A DNA stretch of 64,000 nucleotides from Bacillota bacterium (GCA_023441055.1 JAEZQY010000059.1:186001-250000); one strand, 5' to 3'. Positions 40,419 through 49,650 are shown, numbered from the stretch's first letter. The notes: generated by a model from the sequence alone, not told the origin. Numbers and translations: made by a program.

Positions 40419-41258
40419 ATGTACATTAACACGAACGTATCTGCAATCAACGCTCATCGTAACCTAGGCATCAACAATAGCTCGATGAGCAAGACTATGG
40501 AGAGGCTCTCTTCCGGATTCCGCATCAACCGCGCTGCTGACGATGCTGCAGGTCTGGCGATCTCTGAGAAGATGCGCTACCAAATCAATGGCTACAATCA
40601 AGCCATTCGTAATGCGCAAGACGGCGTATCCTTGCTGCAAACTGCAGAAGGCGCTCTGACAGAAGTGCATTCAATGCTTCAACGTATTAACACACTAGCT
40701 ACACAATCCAAGAACGGAACGAATGAGCAAGAGGACCGCGATAAGATCGACAAGGAAGTACAGCAACTTCTTGAGGAAATTGACAACATCTCAGACACAA
40801 TGAAGTTCAACGGTATTGAGTTGCTCAAGGGTTCAGCAGGTGCTAACGTTGGAGGCGTAGCTGGTCAAGTGACATTCCAAGTTGGCTTTGAGAACACAAC
40901 TGTAATTGATGTCTCACTCGGATCTGGTATTTCTACAACGGCATTAAGTCTTAGCGGTTCCGACGTTAAGAGTGTAGCAAATGCTAGCTCTATGATGGCT
41001 TCGGTTCAAGCTGCTATCAAGAAAGTGTCCGATCTACGCGCAACATTCGGTGCTGCACAGAACCGTCTGGAGCATACGATCAATAATCTGGGCGTTAACT
41101 CTGAGAACTTGTCCGCTTCCGAGTCGCGTATCCGCAATGCAGATATGGCTAAGGAAATGACTGAGTTCACTCGTAATCAGATTCTGGTTCAAGCTGGTAC
41201 AGCGATGCTGGCACAAGCGAACGCAGTGCCTCAGAACGTTCTTCGTCTGTTAGGCTAA
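40419..41258 (+). CDS. hag: Hag, flagellin
   Basis: 279 residues, AUG 10 bases after GGAGG. This is the filament protein. The N-terminal D0/D1 sequence (MYINTNVSAINAHRNLGINN, then ERLSSGFRINRAADDAAGLA) and the C-terminal one (NRLEHTINNLGVNSENLSAS, then the LRLLG end) are highly conserved. The variable centre is only about 100 residues, so D2/D3 domains are absent and this is a short flagellin. The centre is rich in Ser and Thr (for example SLGSGISTTALSLSGSDV), suitable for O-glycosylation by the Maf-type enzyme encoded next to it. Sigma-D-dependent, probably CsrA-repressed. Confidence 0.97.
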   Translation: MYINTNVSAINAHRNLGINNSSMSKTMERLSSGFRINRAADDAAGLAISEKMRYQINGYNQAIRNAQDGVSLLQTAEGALTEVHSMLQRINTLATQSKNGTNEQEDRDKIDKEVQQLLEEIDNISDTMKFNGIELLKGSAGANVGGVAGQVTFQVGFENTTVIDVSLGSGISTTALSLSGSDVKSVANASSMMASVQAAIKKVSDLRATFGAAQNRLEHTINNLGVNSENLSASESRIRNADMAKEMTEFTRNQILVQAGTAMLAQANAVPQNVLRLLG

Positions 41259-41276
41259 TTACATTTCGTACAACCG

Positions 41277-41307
41277 AACTCCCCAATCCTAGGATTGGGG
41301 AGTTTTT
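41277..41307 (+). terminator. Strong intrinsic terminator after hag
   Basis: AACTCCCCAATCCT/AGGATTGGGGAGTT is a perfect 28-base palindrome (41277-41304) followed by TTT. Confidence 0.9.
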
Positions 41308-41376
41308 CATATTCATTTTTCGTCCAATCTAACCGATAAATATAGAAGCTGATTATTTAATGAGGTGCTGATAAGA

Positions 41377-41967
41377 ATGAGGCTAATAATCAACGATCAA
41401 TTGGTCGACTCCGATTTCCGCAAGAATGGAACCTTACAGGAGTTGAAAGAGGTTCTGTACGATTTATATAAGAATAATGAAATTATACAAGAGGTCATAA
41501 TTGATGGCGTAACTTATCATGAAGGATACGATGAGCGTCTTACGGATGGATTTCCTGCAATTCGTGAGGTTGCTGTTCGAACAGTCAGTAGAGATGTGTT
41601 GGCGGAAGAGATCCATAACGAGCTCAATGAATATCTGCTCAAGTTGATCAATGCCTGCGATTCGATCTCGGAATTATTCTATGGCGAGCTCAAACAGGAT
41701 GATTGGAATCATTTCAGTCAGTTAATGAACGGGATACAATGGGTGGTTCAATCCGTGGAGGTGCTCAAGGTCCATTACGGCCAGCATAACAGCTCAATTG
41801 AAAAGAATGCATTAGATGGATTCACTCACCAGATCGATAGTCACATTCGTTTACTTGAGCAAGAGCTCCAGGATCAGAATTACACTGCAACCGGAGATAT
41901 TATTAAATATGAGCTTTCAGAGGTGTTCAAGCAATTAGCCAGTAGTTTAAATAGAGAGGTAAACTAA
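41377..41967 (+). CDS. Hypothetical protein preceding the flagellin glycosyltransferase
   Basis: About 196 residues from ATG 41377 (GAGGTG 9 bases upstream). It is acidic and largely helical, with MRLIINDQLVDSDFRKNGTL at the N-terminus and repeated Glu/Leu patterns (AEEIHNELNEYLLKLINAC, LEQELQDQNY) suggesting coiled coil. No enzyme motif. It overlaps the Maf gene by one base, so the two are translationally coupled; a partner or chaperone role in flagellin glycosylation is likely but inferred. A weak sigma-D-like ACCGATAA at 41332-41339 lies upstream. Confidence 0.7.
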   Translation: MRLIINDQLVDSDFRKNGTLQELKEVLYDLYKNNEIIQEVIIDGVTYHEGYDERLTDGFPAIREVAVRTVSRDVLAEEIHNELNEYLLKLINACDSISELFYGELKQDDWNHFSQLMNGIQWVVQSVEVLKVHYGQHNSSIEKNALDGFTHQIDSHIRLLEQELQDQNYTATGDIIKYELSEVFKQLASSLNREVN

Positions 41968-43832
41968 TGAAACGATATGCAGCCGATAATTTATTGTTGT
42001 TGCGTGAGCGATATCCAGAGATATACAGAGCTGTGCGTAATCAAGAATATGATAAAAAACGAATACAACTAGAAGAAGCTCGAAATGGTCAAGCGAATCT
42101 CCTAATAGATCAAGATGATAAGCAGATTCGCATGTATAGTCGGTATAATCCGGGACACGAAGCGGCTATATGGGTGGAGTCACTAGATGCCAGTATCACT
42201 GATGCTGATAATATTCTTATTCTCGGTTTCGGGTTGGGCTACCATGTGAGAGCGCTTATACAAGCCTATCCTAACAAGCGGTACTATATCTATGAACCTG
42301 ATTCTACAATTCTGTTAGCTGCTATTGCGCACACCGATCTTCGAGATGTGTTAGGTAGTCCAGACATAGTCATGCTGGCACTTGGGGAGCAACACCAGGT
42401 TAGAACAGATCTGTTGACCAATTTGTTCAGGCGGATGCTTGGTACATTCGCATATGCGATCACACCACCATACCGTATACTTGCTGGAGAGATTCTTAAT
42501 GACTTTGATGAGACAATTCGTAATACTGCCAGAGGTTATGTCTCTACGATGAATACCGTTTCTCACTTCAGGACTGAATGGGCAGAGAATACGGTTCTGA
42601 ATGTCGCTAGGAACTTAAAGTCACGTTCCTTCTATGGGTTAGCAAATTGCTGTGCAGGCATTCCAGCAGTAGTTGTTGGATCTGGACCTTCTTTGGCTAT
42701 GGATATTGAGAAACTTAAACAGCTCAGGGATCGGGTAATTATAATAGCAGCAGGTTCTAGTATTCAGATATTGCTTGCGCATGGACTCATCCCGCATCTT
42801 GTAGTCTCAATGGATGCAGGAGAAGCAAATCGTCGTGTATTCGCCAAGATAGATATATCGGAGATTCCCTTCCTATATATACCTACTATTAAGCATACTT
42901 CTATAAAATCAGAAGATTCTCCTTATCTAATGCATGCCTATTTTGATATTGACTCTCTGTCTCGGTATGTCATGGGCATCACGAATGAGGATGTTGTATT
43001 CTCATCGACAGCAACCGTAACAAGTACTGCACTTCAGGCAGCTGCTTATTTAGGGTGTCGTGAAGTGATATTAGTCGGTCAGGATTTCTCATACGTGAAT
43101 AATCGAGTATATGCGGATGGCGTTAAGCATGTGAGCCAGTCCTTCCTAGAGAGAATGATAGTAAATGCCGATTATACAGTCGAGAATGTCACGGGTGGCA
43201 TCAACATTACAAGCCAATCGATGCTCAATTTGAAGAGCGATACGGAAGAGATCTTAAGCCGATTGCCGCAGCTGTGTGTCTATAACGCATCGATGATTGG
43301 CGCTAAAATTAAGCATACTACTCCTAAGCTGTTGGATGAAGCAATCGCTCAATACCCGAGATGTCATGACAACGATGAATGGTTTAAAATATTAGTCGAA
43401 TCACGAGCCAAGCTTTATCCCCAAGTAAAGAAAGATCAAGTCACAGCTAGAGTGAAATCAACGGTATCCGATCTGCGCCTCTACCTAGCTAAGCTTGAAG
43501 CGCTTGATGCACATATGAGCAAAATGACAAATCCGGTGTCAATGTCCCTTCGTGAGATTAGCACATGGCTAGGCACGTTCGATGACAAATGGAATGCAGT
43601 GGTCGCAAATCCAACCTTTCATAATCTATACGCCTTCTTCCTAACCCGAGAACGAATTTATGCAGAGAGGCATTGGGAAGAGATTAAGACAGAACAGAAT
43701 CTAAAGGATAAGGTAATGAAGCTACGCACATATGCAAATCCACTGATTGATGGATTAAAAGCAGTCACTCCAGTCTTAGTAGATTGCTTCAATAGACTGA
43801 ACGATGAAATAAAAGCTGAGATCAATGTATGA
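41967..43832 (+). CDS. Maf-type (motility-associated factor) flagellin glycosyltransferase
   Basis: 621 residues, GAGAGG 7 bases before the ATG. Maf proteins transfer nonulosonic acids (pseudaminic or legionaminic) from CMP donors to Ser/Thr of flagellin. The central DUF115/MptE-like domain shows NILILGFGLGYHVRALIQ and YYIYEPD near residues 90-115, then AVVVGSGPSLAMDIEKL (about 230-246), PHLVVSMDAGEANR, and VGQDFSYVNNRVYADGVKH near 370. It sits just after flagellin and before a nonulosonate operon, the expected setting. The C-terminal third is helical. Substrate identity (Leg- or Pse-type) depends on the downstream pathway. Confidence 0.9.
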   Translation: MKRYAADNLLLLRERYPEIYRAVRNQEYDKKRIQLEEARNGQANLLIDQDDKQIRMYSRYNPGHEAAIWVESLDASITDADNILILGFGLGYHVRALIQAYPNKRYYIYEPDSTILLAAIAHTDLRDVLGSPDIVMLALGEQHQVRTDLLTNLFRRMLGTFAYAITPPYRILAGEILNDFDETIRNTARGYVSTMNTVSHFRTEWAENTVLNVARNLKSRSFYGLANCCAGIPAVVVGSGPSLAMDIEKLKQLRDRVIIIAAGSSIQILLAHGLIPHLVVSMDAGEANRRVFAKIDISEIPFLYIPTIKHTSIKSEDSPYLMHAYFDIDSLSRYVMGITNEDVVFSSTATVTSTALQAAAYLGCREVILVGQDFSYVNNRVYADGVKHVSQSFLERMIVNADYTVENVTGGINITSQSMLNLKSDTEEILSRLPQLCVYNASMIGAKIKHTTPKLLDEAIAQYPRCHDNDEWFKILVESRAKLYPQVKKDQVTARVKSTVSDLRLYLAKLEALDAHMSKMTNPVSMSLREISTWLGTFDDKWNAVVANPTFHNLYAFFLTRERIYAERHWEEIKTEQNLKDKVMKLRTYANPLIDGLKAVTPVLVDCFNRLNDEIKAEINV

Positions 43833-43859
43833 GCGTGCAGAACATAAAGGGGACAAGAC

Positions 43860-44867
43860 ATGGGATTCTATACGGACAAAAGGGTACTTATCACTGGTGG
43901 TACCGGTACGATTGGAAAACAGCTTGTGCGACGGATACTCCAAGACAAACCTACTGTAATCCGTATCTTCAGCAGAGATGAACATAAACAGTATGAGATG
44001 CAGCAAGAATTAATTGAACATAATAGCATATTGCGTTATTTGATAGGGGATGTTAGGGACGTTGATCGTTTAACTCGTGCTATGGAAGGGATTGATTATG
44101 TATTCCATCTTGCTGCCATGAAGCACGTTCCTGCTTGTGAATATAATCCGTTCGAAGCCGTCCAGACGAATGTACTCGGTACGCAGAATGTGATACAGGC
44201 AGCAGTAAACACAGGTGTGAAGAAGGTATTGTTTACTAGTTCGGATAAGGCGGTCTCCCCAACAAATACTTACGGGGCGACGAAACTAATGGCTGAACGA
44301 TTAATATCTGCTGCAGAATATCAAAAGGGCGCAAAATCGACCATCATATCTTCTGTCAGATTTGGTAATGTCATGGGCTCCAGAGGTTCTGTAATTCCAT
44401 TGTTCAAGAAACAAATACTCAAGAACCAGCGCATTACAATCACAAATCCTAAGATGTTACGTTATATGATGACCCCCTCTCAAGCGATTTCTCTTATGTT
44501 AAAGGCAAATGAAATGGCATATGGCGGAGAGGTATTTGTCTTAAAAATGCCCGTTATAAGATTAAACGATCTAACAGATATAATCATCGAGGAAACTACC
44601 AATAAATACCAAATAACCCACAGGATACAAGTGGATGAAATCGGTCTTCGCCCTGGCGAAAAAAAATTTGAAGAGTTGATGACAGAAGATGAAGCCAGAA
44701 TAGCGCTTGAGTCACCGGATATGTATATTTTAATGCCGCTATATGGCGGATTGCGACAACGTGAATATGTTAATGCTGTTCACAGCGTGGAACTTCCTTC
44801 TGTTGGTAATGATGTGATCAGCAAGGAAACGTTAAGGAATTGGTTATTAAGCGAGAATTTGATTTGA
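43860..44867 (+). CDS. NDP-HexNAc 4,6-dehydratase (PseB/LegB-like SDR)
   Basis: 335 residues, AAGGGGAC 6 bases upstream. NAD-binding motif TGGTGTIGKQLVRRIL at the start; catalytic region FTSSDKAVSPTNTYGATKLM, in which SSDK and YxxxK carry the residues used for 4,6-dehydration; RFGNVMGSRGSVIPLFKKQI downstream, all typical of the FlaA1/PseB/LegB group. It would act on UDP- or GDP-GlcNAc as the first step of nonulosonic acid synthesis. Inverting (PseB) versus retaining (LegB) action cannot be decided by eye; the neighbouring genes (NeuB, NeuD, NeuA types) favour the Leg-like side. Confidence 0.85.
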   Translation: MGFYTDKRVLITGGTGTIGKQLVRRILQDKPTVIRIFSRDEHKQYEMQQELIEHNSILRYLIGDVRDVDRLTRAMEGIDYVFHLAAMKHVPACEYNPFEAVQTNVLGTQNVIQAAVNTGVKKVLFTSSDKAVSPTNTYGATKLMAERLISAAEYQKGAKSTIISSVRFGNVMGSRGSVIPLFKKQILKNQRITITNPKMLRYMMTPSQAISLMLKANEMAYGGEVFVLKMPVIRLNDLTDIIIEETTNKYQITHRIQVDEIGLRPGEKKFEELMTEDEARIALESPDMYILMPLYGGLRQREYVNAVHSVELPSVGNDVISKETLRNWLLSENLI

Positions 44868-44919
44868 GCAAAGTGCAGCACTTGCTTCAAATAGCGATAA
44901 TCCCATGGGAGGCTAAATA

Positions 44920-45984
44920 ATGAATCAGTTTCAAATAGCCAATCAATTAATTGGTGACCAACAACCAGTTTTTATTATAGCGGAAGCCGGTGTTAACCAT
45001 AATGGAGATTTCGTAAAAGCTAAACAATTAGTCGATATAGCAGTAATGTCCGGTGCGAATGCGGTAAAGTTCCAAACCTTCTGTACAGACCAACTTGTTA
45101 CCGGTGAAAGTAGTAAGGCGCAATATCAAATTGAAACTACGGGAATCAACGAGAACCAGTATGAAATGCTATCAAAATTGGAGTTGTCTTTTGAGCAACA
45201 GAGAGAACTTAAAGCATACTGTGATAACAAGGGGATTATTTTTCTCTCAACACCTTTTGACGAAAAGAGTTTCGAGTTTTTGCAAACACTAGATCTTCCT
45301 GCCTATAAAATAAGTTCAACAGATACAAATAATTATCTTTTTATCAAAAAAATCGCAAAGACTCAGAAACCCATTGTTTTGTCGACAGGGATGTCCACAT
45401 TTAGTGAAATTGAAGAAGCGGTACATACTATAAGGCGGGAAGGTAACCAACAAATTGGTCTATTACACTGTACTTCAAGTTATCCAACTCCACCGAATGA
45501 ATGCAATCTAAAAGTCATTCAGACGTTTGCTACATGTTTTGATGTCATTGTGGGTTACTCCGACCATACCGCAAATATAGGTGCAGGACCGTTTACAGTA
45601 CCATTAGGTGCAAAAATAATCGAAAAACACTTTACAATAGATAAAAAGCTGGAGGGGCCAGATCACAAAGCATCCTTAGACCCGAATGAGCTAAAAGAAT
45701 ATATATGTCAAATTCGTCTGGTTGAACAAATGATGGGATCCACTGAAAAACAGTTAACGCATCGTGAACATGATACAAGAGCAAAGTTACAAAAAAAACT
45801 ATTTGTTAATGAAACAATTGCGAGCGGTGAAGTAATTAGAGAAAGTGTATTAACGGGCAGAAGATCAGATAAGGGAATTCCCGTGAAGTACGCATCCATG
45901 TTTATAGGAAAAACTACTCGGAGAGGCTTGCAGGATGGAGATGCTGTTTCCTTTCAGGATGTCGATATGGGTGAATTGCTTTGA
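44920..45984 (+). CDS. N-acetylneuraminate/legionaminate-type synthase (NeuB family)
   Basis: 354 residues, GGGAGG 8 bases before the ATG. It condenses phosphoenolpyruvate with a 6-carbon amino sugar to give a 9-carbon nonulosonic acid. Barrel motifs: FIIAEAGVNHNGD, AVKFQTF, IFLSTPFDEKS, YKISSTDTNN, LSTGMST, LLHCTSSYPTP, VGYSDHT and KIIEKHFTIDKKLEGPDHKA. A C-terminal antifreeze-like SAF domain follows (from about residue 290). The pattern is closer to NeuB/LegI than to PseI (another PseI-like gene is at 63490). It overlaps the NeuD-like gene by 4 bases. Confidence 0.92.
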   Translation: MNQFQIANQLIGDQQPVFIIAEAGVNHNGDFVKAKQLVDIAVMSGANAVKFQTFCTDQLVTGESSKAQYQIETTGINENQYEMLSKLELSFEQQRELKAYCDNKGIIFLSTPFDEKSFEFLQTLDLPAYKISSTDTNNYLFIKKIAKTQKPIVLSTGMSTFSEIEEAVHTIRREGNQQIGLLHCTSSYPTPPNECNLKVIQTFATCFDVIVGYSDHTANIGAGPFTVPLGAKIIEKHFTIDKKLEGPDHKASLDPNELKEYICQIRLVEQMMGSTEKQLTHREHDTRAKLQKKLFVNETIASGEVIRESVLTGRRSDKGIPVKYASMFIGKTTRRGLQDGDAVSFQDVDMGELL

Positions 45985-46619
45985 ATACGATCATTATTGG
46001 TGCAGGTGGACATGCAAAGGTAGTGTGTTCAATCTTAGATCATTCCCATCCTGATTTAGATATAGTTGCTTTTGTTGACAGTGTGAAGTTGACACCAGAT
46101 GAAACGATATTTGACAGGCCAATCTGGCAATTCAATGATCTCATTCGACTAAAGGACGATGGGATTGCTGAGGCCGGGATAGTGGGGATTGGAGATAATG
46201 AAGTGCGCAAGCAGCGATTTCAACAATTACTCGATTGTGGTTTCATAATACCAAGTGCCATTCATGGTTCTGCCCAAATTAATTATTATGCAGAGATTGG
46301 GATAGGTAGTGTGATTGCAATGGGTGCCATCATTGGTTTATCAGTCAAAATCGGCGGGAATTCCATCATTAATACTGGAGCAATCATTGATCATGATACT
46401 AATGTTGGTTCACATTGCCACATAGCACCTGGAACTAAGATTGCTGGTGGAGTTCAGATTGGGGATGGGACGTTTATTGGAATTGGAAGTGTAGTGAAGG
46501 ATCGAGTTAGAATCGGGAATCATGTCACGATCGGTGCAGGCACGGTAGTCATTGATCATGTTCCTGATCACTGCACAGTAGTGGGAGTCCCGGGCAGGAT
46601 CATAAAAAGCAGAGAATAG
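45981..46619 (+). CDS. NeuD-family sugar O/N-acyltransferase
   Basis: 212 residues, TTG start overlapping the previous stop. The N-terminal PglD-type nucleotide-sugar binding motif IIIGAGGHAKVVCSIL is followed by a left-handed hexapeptide-repeat domain (IGIGSVIAMGAIIGL, GSHCHIAPGTKIAGGVQIGD, GIGSVVKDRVRIG) from about residue 90. The catalytic His pair region is IDHDTNVGSHCHIAPG. In sialic/legionaminic pathways, NeuD or LegH acetylates the amino sugar or the product. Here it is the best candidate for acetylating the 4-amino group made by the aminotransferase two genes on. Confidence 0.85.
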   Translation: MNTIIIGAGGHAKVVCSILDHSHPDLDIVAFVDSVKLTPDETIFDRPIWQFNDLIRLKDDGIAEAGIVGIGDNEVRKQRFQQLLDCGFIIPSAIHGSAQINYYAEIGIGSVIAMGAIIGLSVKIGGNSIINTGAIIDHDTNVGSHCHIAPGTKIAGGVQIGDGTFIGIGSVVKDRVRIGNHVTIGAGTVVIDHVPDHCTVVGVPGRIIKSRE

Positions 46620-46630
46620 AGGCGGTCTGT

Positions 46631-47488
46631 TTGAAATTGTATGTGTCGACTTCCGCTCTGGAAAAGCCTTTTCATTTGGATGAGGTTTTAAATAAATATA
46701 AGAAGATCGGAATAAGATGTGTAGAACTTGGTTCCTCGCATGTTTACACGGAACATATAAACGGGATAATAGAAAGATATAAAGAAGATATGGAGTTTTT
46801 GGTGCATAATTATTTCCCTCCACACAAAGAGGCTTTTGCCTTGAATTTAGCTTCTCAAAATAACAACATAAGAGAACAGTCTATAGAGCATGCCAAGAAC
46901 GCTATTGATTTATGTAAAGCAATAGACAGTCCGATATATTCAATTCATGCTGGGATGTTGAAGAATCCAAGTAGGATCGCCTTTTTTGAAGGATTTACAT
47001 TCGATAATCAAGAAGTTGTTGACTATGATACCGCATTTAGTAACCTCATAGCCTCTTGTTTAGAGATCAATAATTATGCAAGACAGAGAGGCGTAAGATT
47101 TGCAATAGAGAATTCTGGCGGGCATCCCGAAAAAATGAAGCACCTATTAATGACGAGACAAAGTGAATTTGAAATCCTGATGAATCATATCCAGGACGAT
47201 AATTTTGGGATCTTACTAGATGTAGGGCATTTTAAAATTTCCGAACAATTGTACGAGAATGAGGATGTTTATAAATTTATTGAGAAATTTAGGGATAACA
47301 TCTTTCAGATGCATCTTCATCGAAATGACGGATCGGATGACCAACACTTGTGTCCGTCAGAAGAGGAATTGAAACTGTTAAGTGTAGTGAATGAAGATTG
47401 TTTGGTAACGTTGGAATCTATGAATAATGATATGGATCAACTTTTAGAGGCAATCATGCAGGTCGACCGTTATATGGGGCGGAACTAA
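46631..47488 (+). CDS. Sugar isomerase/epimerase-like TIM-barrel protein
   Basis: 285 residues, TTG start with GAGGCGG about 6 bases upstream. It has the xylose-isomerase-like (AP_endonuc_2) barrel pattern: MKLYVSTSALEKPFHLDEVL, YSIHAGM, FAIENSGG, ILLDVGHFKI and MHLHRNDGSDDQHLCPSEEE, with metal-binding His/Glu/Asp residues at the ends of strands (H near 101, E near 156, D and H near 198-201, H near 226-228, E near 257). Enzymes of this fold isomerise or epimerise small sugars or cleave them. Its place in a nonulosonate operon is unusual; it may supply the epimerisation or hydrolysis step for which no NeuC/LegG is seen (inference). Confidence 0.7.
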   Translation: MKLYVSTSALEKPFHLDEVLNKYKKIGIRCVELGSSHVYTEHINGIIERYKEDMEFLVHNYFPPHKEAFALNLASQNNNIREQSIEHAKNAIDLCKAIDSPIYSIHAGMLKNPSRIAFFEGFTFDNQEVVDYDTAFSNLIASCLEINNYARQRGVRFAIENSGGHPEKMKHLLMTRQSEFEILMNHIQDDNFGILLDVGHFKISEQLYENEDVYKFIEKFRDNIFQMHLHRNDGSDDQHLCPSEEELKLLSVVNEDCLVTLESMNNDMDQLLEAIMQVDRYMGRN

Positions 47489-47518
47489 TTGCTACCAGGT
47501 ATAGAGGAGATTTTAGTG

Positions 47519-48961
47519 ATGGAGAAACTTCTTTGCAATGAGAATAACACGCTATTCCAAGTCATGCAGATTATCAATGAGAACGCGAAGGGAATCGCGT
47601 TTATCGTTGATGATGGGAACACACTGAAAGGCATCGTAACTGATGGTGATATACGGCGAGTTTTGCTCAAAGGAGGAGAACTACATTTAATCGTAAACGA
47701 GGTAATGAATAAGGAATATATCTATGCATTGGATGATGAATCCACAGATTCAATGTTAAACAAGATGAATGAAAAGATTAAACTTATTCCTGTGGTGGAT
47801 CGCAGCCATCAAGTTGTCTCCTATTTTGAGTATAGAACAGATCTTACCGTGCCAGTTACTACACCTACATTTCAAGGTAACGAATTGAAGTATTTGACTG
47901 AAGCGCTACTGTCGTCATGGATCTCCAGTTCAGGAAAATATATTCCTCTATTTGAAGAGATGTTTTCGAGTTATTCTGACTGTAGGCACGGAGTCGCCGT
48001 ATCAAATGGGACGGTAGCTCTTCATTTAGCTTTGGTTGCGCTAGGGATTGGACCGGGTGACGAAGTAATTGTTCCAGACTTGACCTTCGCTGCGACTATT
48101 AATATCGTTCTACACGCGGGAGCAACACCTGTCATTGTAGATGTTGAAGAAGATAGTTGGTGTATCGACCCCCAAGAAATCGAGAAAGCCATAACGGAGA
48201 GAACGAAAGCGATTATTCCAGTTCATCTCTATGGTCAGCCATGCGACATGGGACGGATAATGGAGATCGCCAGAGCACACAATTTATACGTGATTGAAGA
48301 TTGCGCTGAGGCTCACGGGGCGACATTTAACGGGAGTAAAGTAGGTTCTTTCGGAGATGTCGGGTGTTTTTCATTTTTTGCAAATAAGATCATTACCACT
48401 GGTGAAGGTGGAATGTGTGTCACCAATTCGGATGCTCTAGCTATGAAGATGAAACTATTACGAGATCATGGTATGAGTAAAGGCAATAAATACTGGCACG
48501 AAGTCGTAGGTTATAATTATAGAATGACTAATATGCAAGCTGCAATTGGGGTAGCGCAAACGGAAAAAATAACATCTCTACTATCTTTACGAGGAAATAT
48601 TGAACAGAAATATAAGGATATCTTATCTATATATCCATTTATCAGATTCCAAGAGGTCCACCTTAATGATAGAAAAAAAGTAACCTGGCTAGTTAGTATC
48701 CTAGTAGAGCAGGGTAACAGAGATGAAGTAATGAATCTTCTTAAACAAAGGAGTGTGGATAGTCGTCCGTTTTTTTATTCGTTGTCAGATATGCCTCTTT
48801 ATAGCAAATATACGTTTTCGAATAAAAACAGCACTAACATTTCCGCTAAAGGAATAAACCTCCCAACTTTAATCAATATGTCGGATGAAAGTTTTAACGC
48901 AATTTCTCAAGTTTTCAATGAATACGGTGAAATCTTAAATAATGGAGTGGAGGAAGGATGA
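47519..48961 (+). CDS. CBS-domain pair fused to DegT/DnrJ/EryC1-type sugar aminotransferase
   Basis: About 480 residues from ATG 47519 (GAGGAG 9 bases upstream; the TTG at 47489 has no ribosome site). Residues about 1-115 are two CBS modules (GIAFIVDDGNTLKGIVTDGD, KLIPVVDRSHQVVSYFEY). The PLP aminotransferase begins near 125: GNELKYLTEALLSSWISSSG, SNGTVALHLALVALGIGPGD, VHLYGQPCDM, IEDCAEAHGA, and the Schiff-base Lys in FFANKIITTGEGGMC. It most resembles perosamine/LegC-type sugar aminotransferases. Standalone LegC lacks CBS domains; CBS pairs occur in PtmE-type nucleotidyltransferases of the same pathways. CBS domains usually bind adenosine or cytidine nucleotides, so allosteric control is likely (inference). 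Confidence 0.85.
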   Translation: MEKLLCNENNTLFQVMQIINENAKGIAFIVDDGNTLKGIVTDGDIRRVLLKGGELHLIVNEVMNKEYIYALDDESTDSMLNKMNEKIKLIPVVDRSHQVVSYFEYRTDLTVPVTTPTFQGNELKYLTEALLSSWISSSGKYIPLFEEMFSSYSDCRHGVAVSNGTVALHLALVALGIGPGDEVIVPDLTFAATINIVLHAGATPVIVDVEEDSWCIDPQEIEKAITERTKAIIPVHLYGQPCDMGRIMEIARAHNLYVIEDCAEAHGATFNGSKVGSFGDVGCFSFFANKIITTGEGGMCVTNSDALAMKMKLLRDHGMSKGNKYWHEVVGYNYRMTNMQAAIGVAQTEKITSLLSLRGNIEQKYKDILSIYPFIRFQEVHLNDRKKVTWLVSILVEQGNRDEVMNLLKQRSVDSRPFFYSLSDMPLYSKYTFSNKNSTNISAKGINLPTLINMSDESFNAISQVFNEYGEILNNGVEEG

Positions 48962-49650
48962 TTGGTAAAAAGTCGGTATTGGGGATTATTCCTGCACGCG
49001 GCGCTTCCAAGGGAGTCCCGAGAAAAAACCTGAAGGAGCTATGTGGAAAACCACTAATTGCATGGACGATTGAGGAAGCCAAGAAATCGGCTTATATCGA
49101 TACCTTAGTATTGAGCTCTGAAGACGATGAAATTAGGAAAAAAGCAGCCGAATTGGGATGTGACGTCCCATTCATTCGACCGCACGAACTTGCATTGGAT
49201 GATACGCCCGGTATCGAACCGATCTTGCATGCGATTTCCATGCTTCCTAACTATGACCTAGTTGTTATGCTTCAGCCCACATCTCCGTTAAGGACAGCAC
49301 AGGATATAGACGAATGTATTGAGGCATATATGGAAGGCGAATATGATACGTGTGTATCTGTGTCGGAGGTAGATAAGACGCCTTATTGGATGTACGAGTT
49401 GAACGAGGATCAGAAGCTATTACCTATATTAGGTGAGAGAGTCGTTCTGAAGAGACAGGATGCACCGGTGATATATGAATTGAATGGAGCTGTGTATGTA
49501 TCAAGTAAAGAGAGTCTAATTGAAAAAAAATCATTCCTAACGGATAATACGGTCGGTTATATTATGCAAAAAAACAGATCCTATGATATCGATACAGAAC
49601 TGGATTTTAAGATTTGTGAACTTTTGATAAGGTTAGAGAACCAAACATAG
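48958..49650 (+). CDS. CMP-nonulosonic acid (acylneuraminate) cytidylyltransferase
   Basis: 230 residues, ATG overlapping the previous stop; ribosome site GGAGGAAGG. It activates the nonulosonic acid with CTP to give CMP-sugar, the donor for Maf. Signatures are IIPARGASKGVPRKNL (nucleotide loop, residues 9-24), then LVLSSEDDEI, VMLQPTSPLRTAQDI, and YELNGAVYVSSKESLIEK, with IDTELDF near the end; these are the LegF/NeuA set. Length is typical for bacterial NeuA-type enzymes lacking extra domains. It completes the operon from 43860; a long-loop inverted repeat begins in its stop codon. Confidence 0.93.
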   Translation: MIGKKSVLGIIPARGASKGVPRKNLKELCGKPLIAWTIEEAKKSAYIDTLVLSSEDDEIRKKAAELGCDVPFIRPHELALDDTPGIEPILHAISMLPNYDLVVMLQPTSPLRTAQDIDECIEAYMEGEYDTCVSVSEVDKTPYWMYELNEDQKLLPILGERVVLKRQDAPVIYELNGAVYVSSKESLIEKKSFLTDNTVGYIMQKNRSYDIDTELDFKICELLIRLENQT

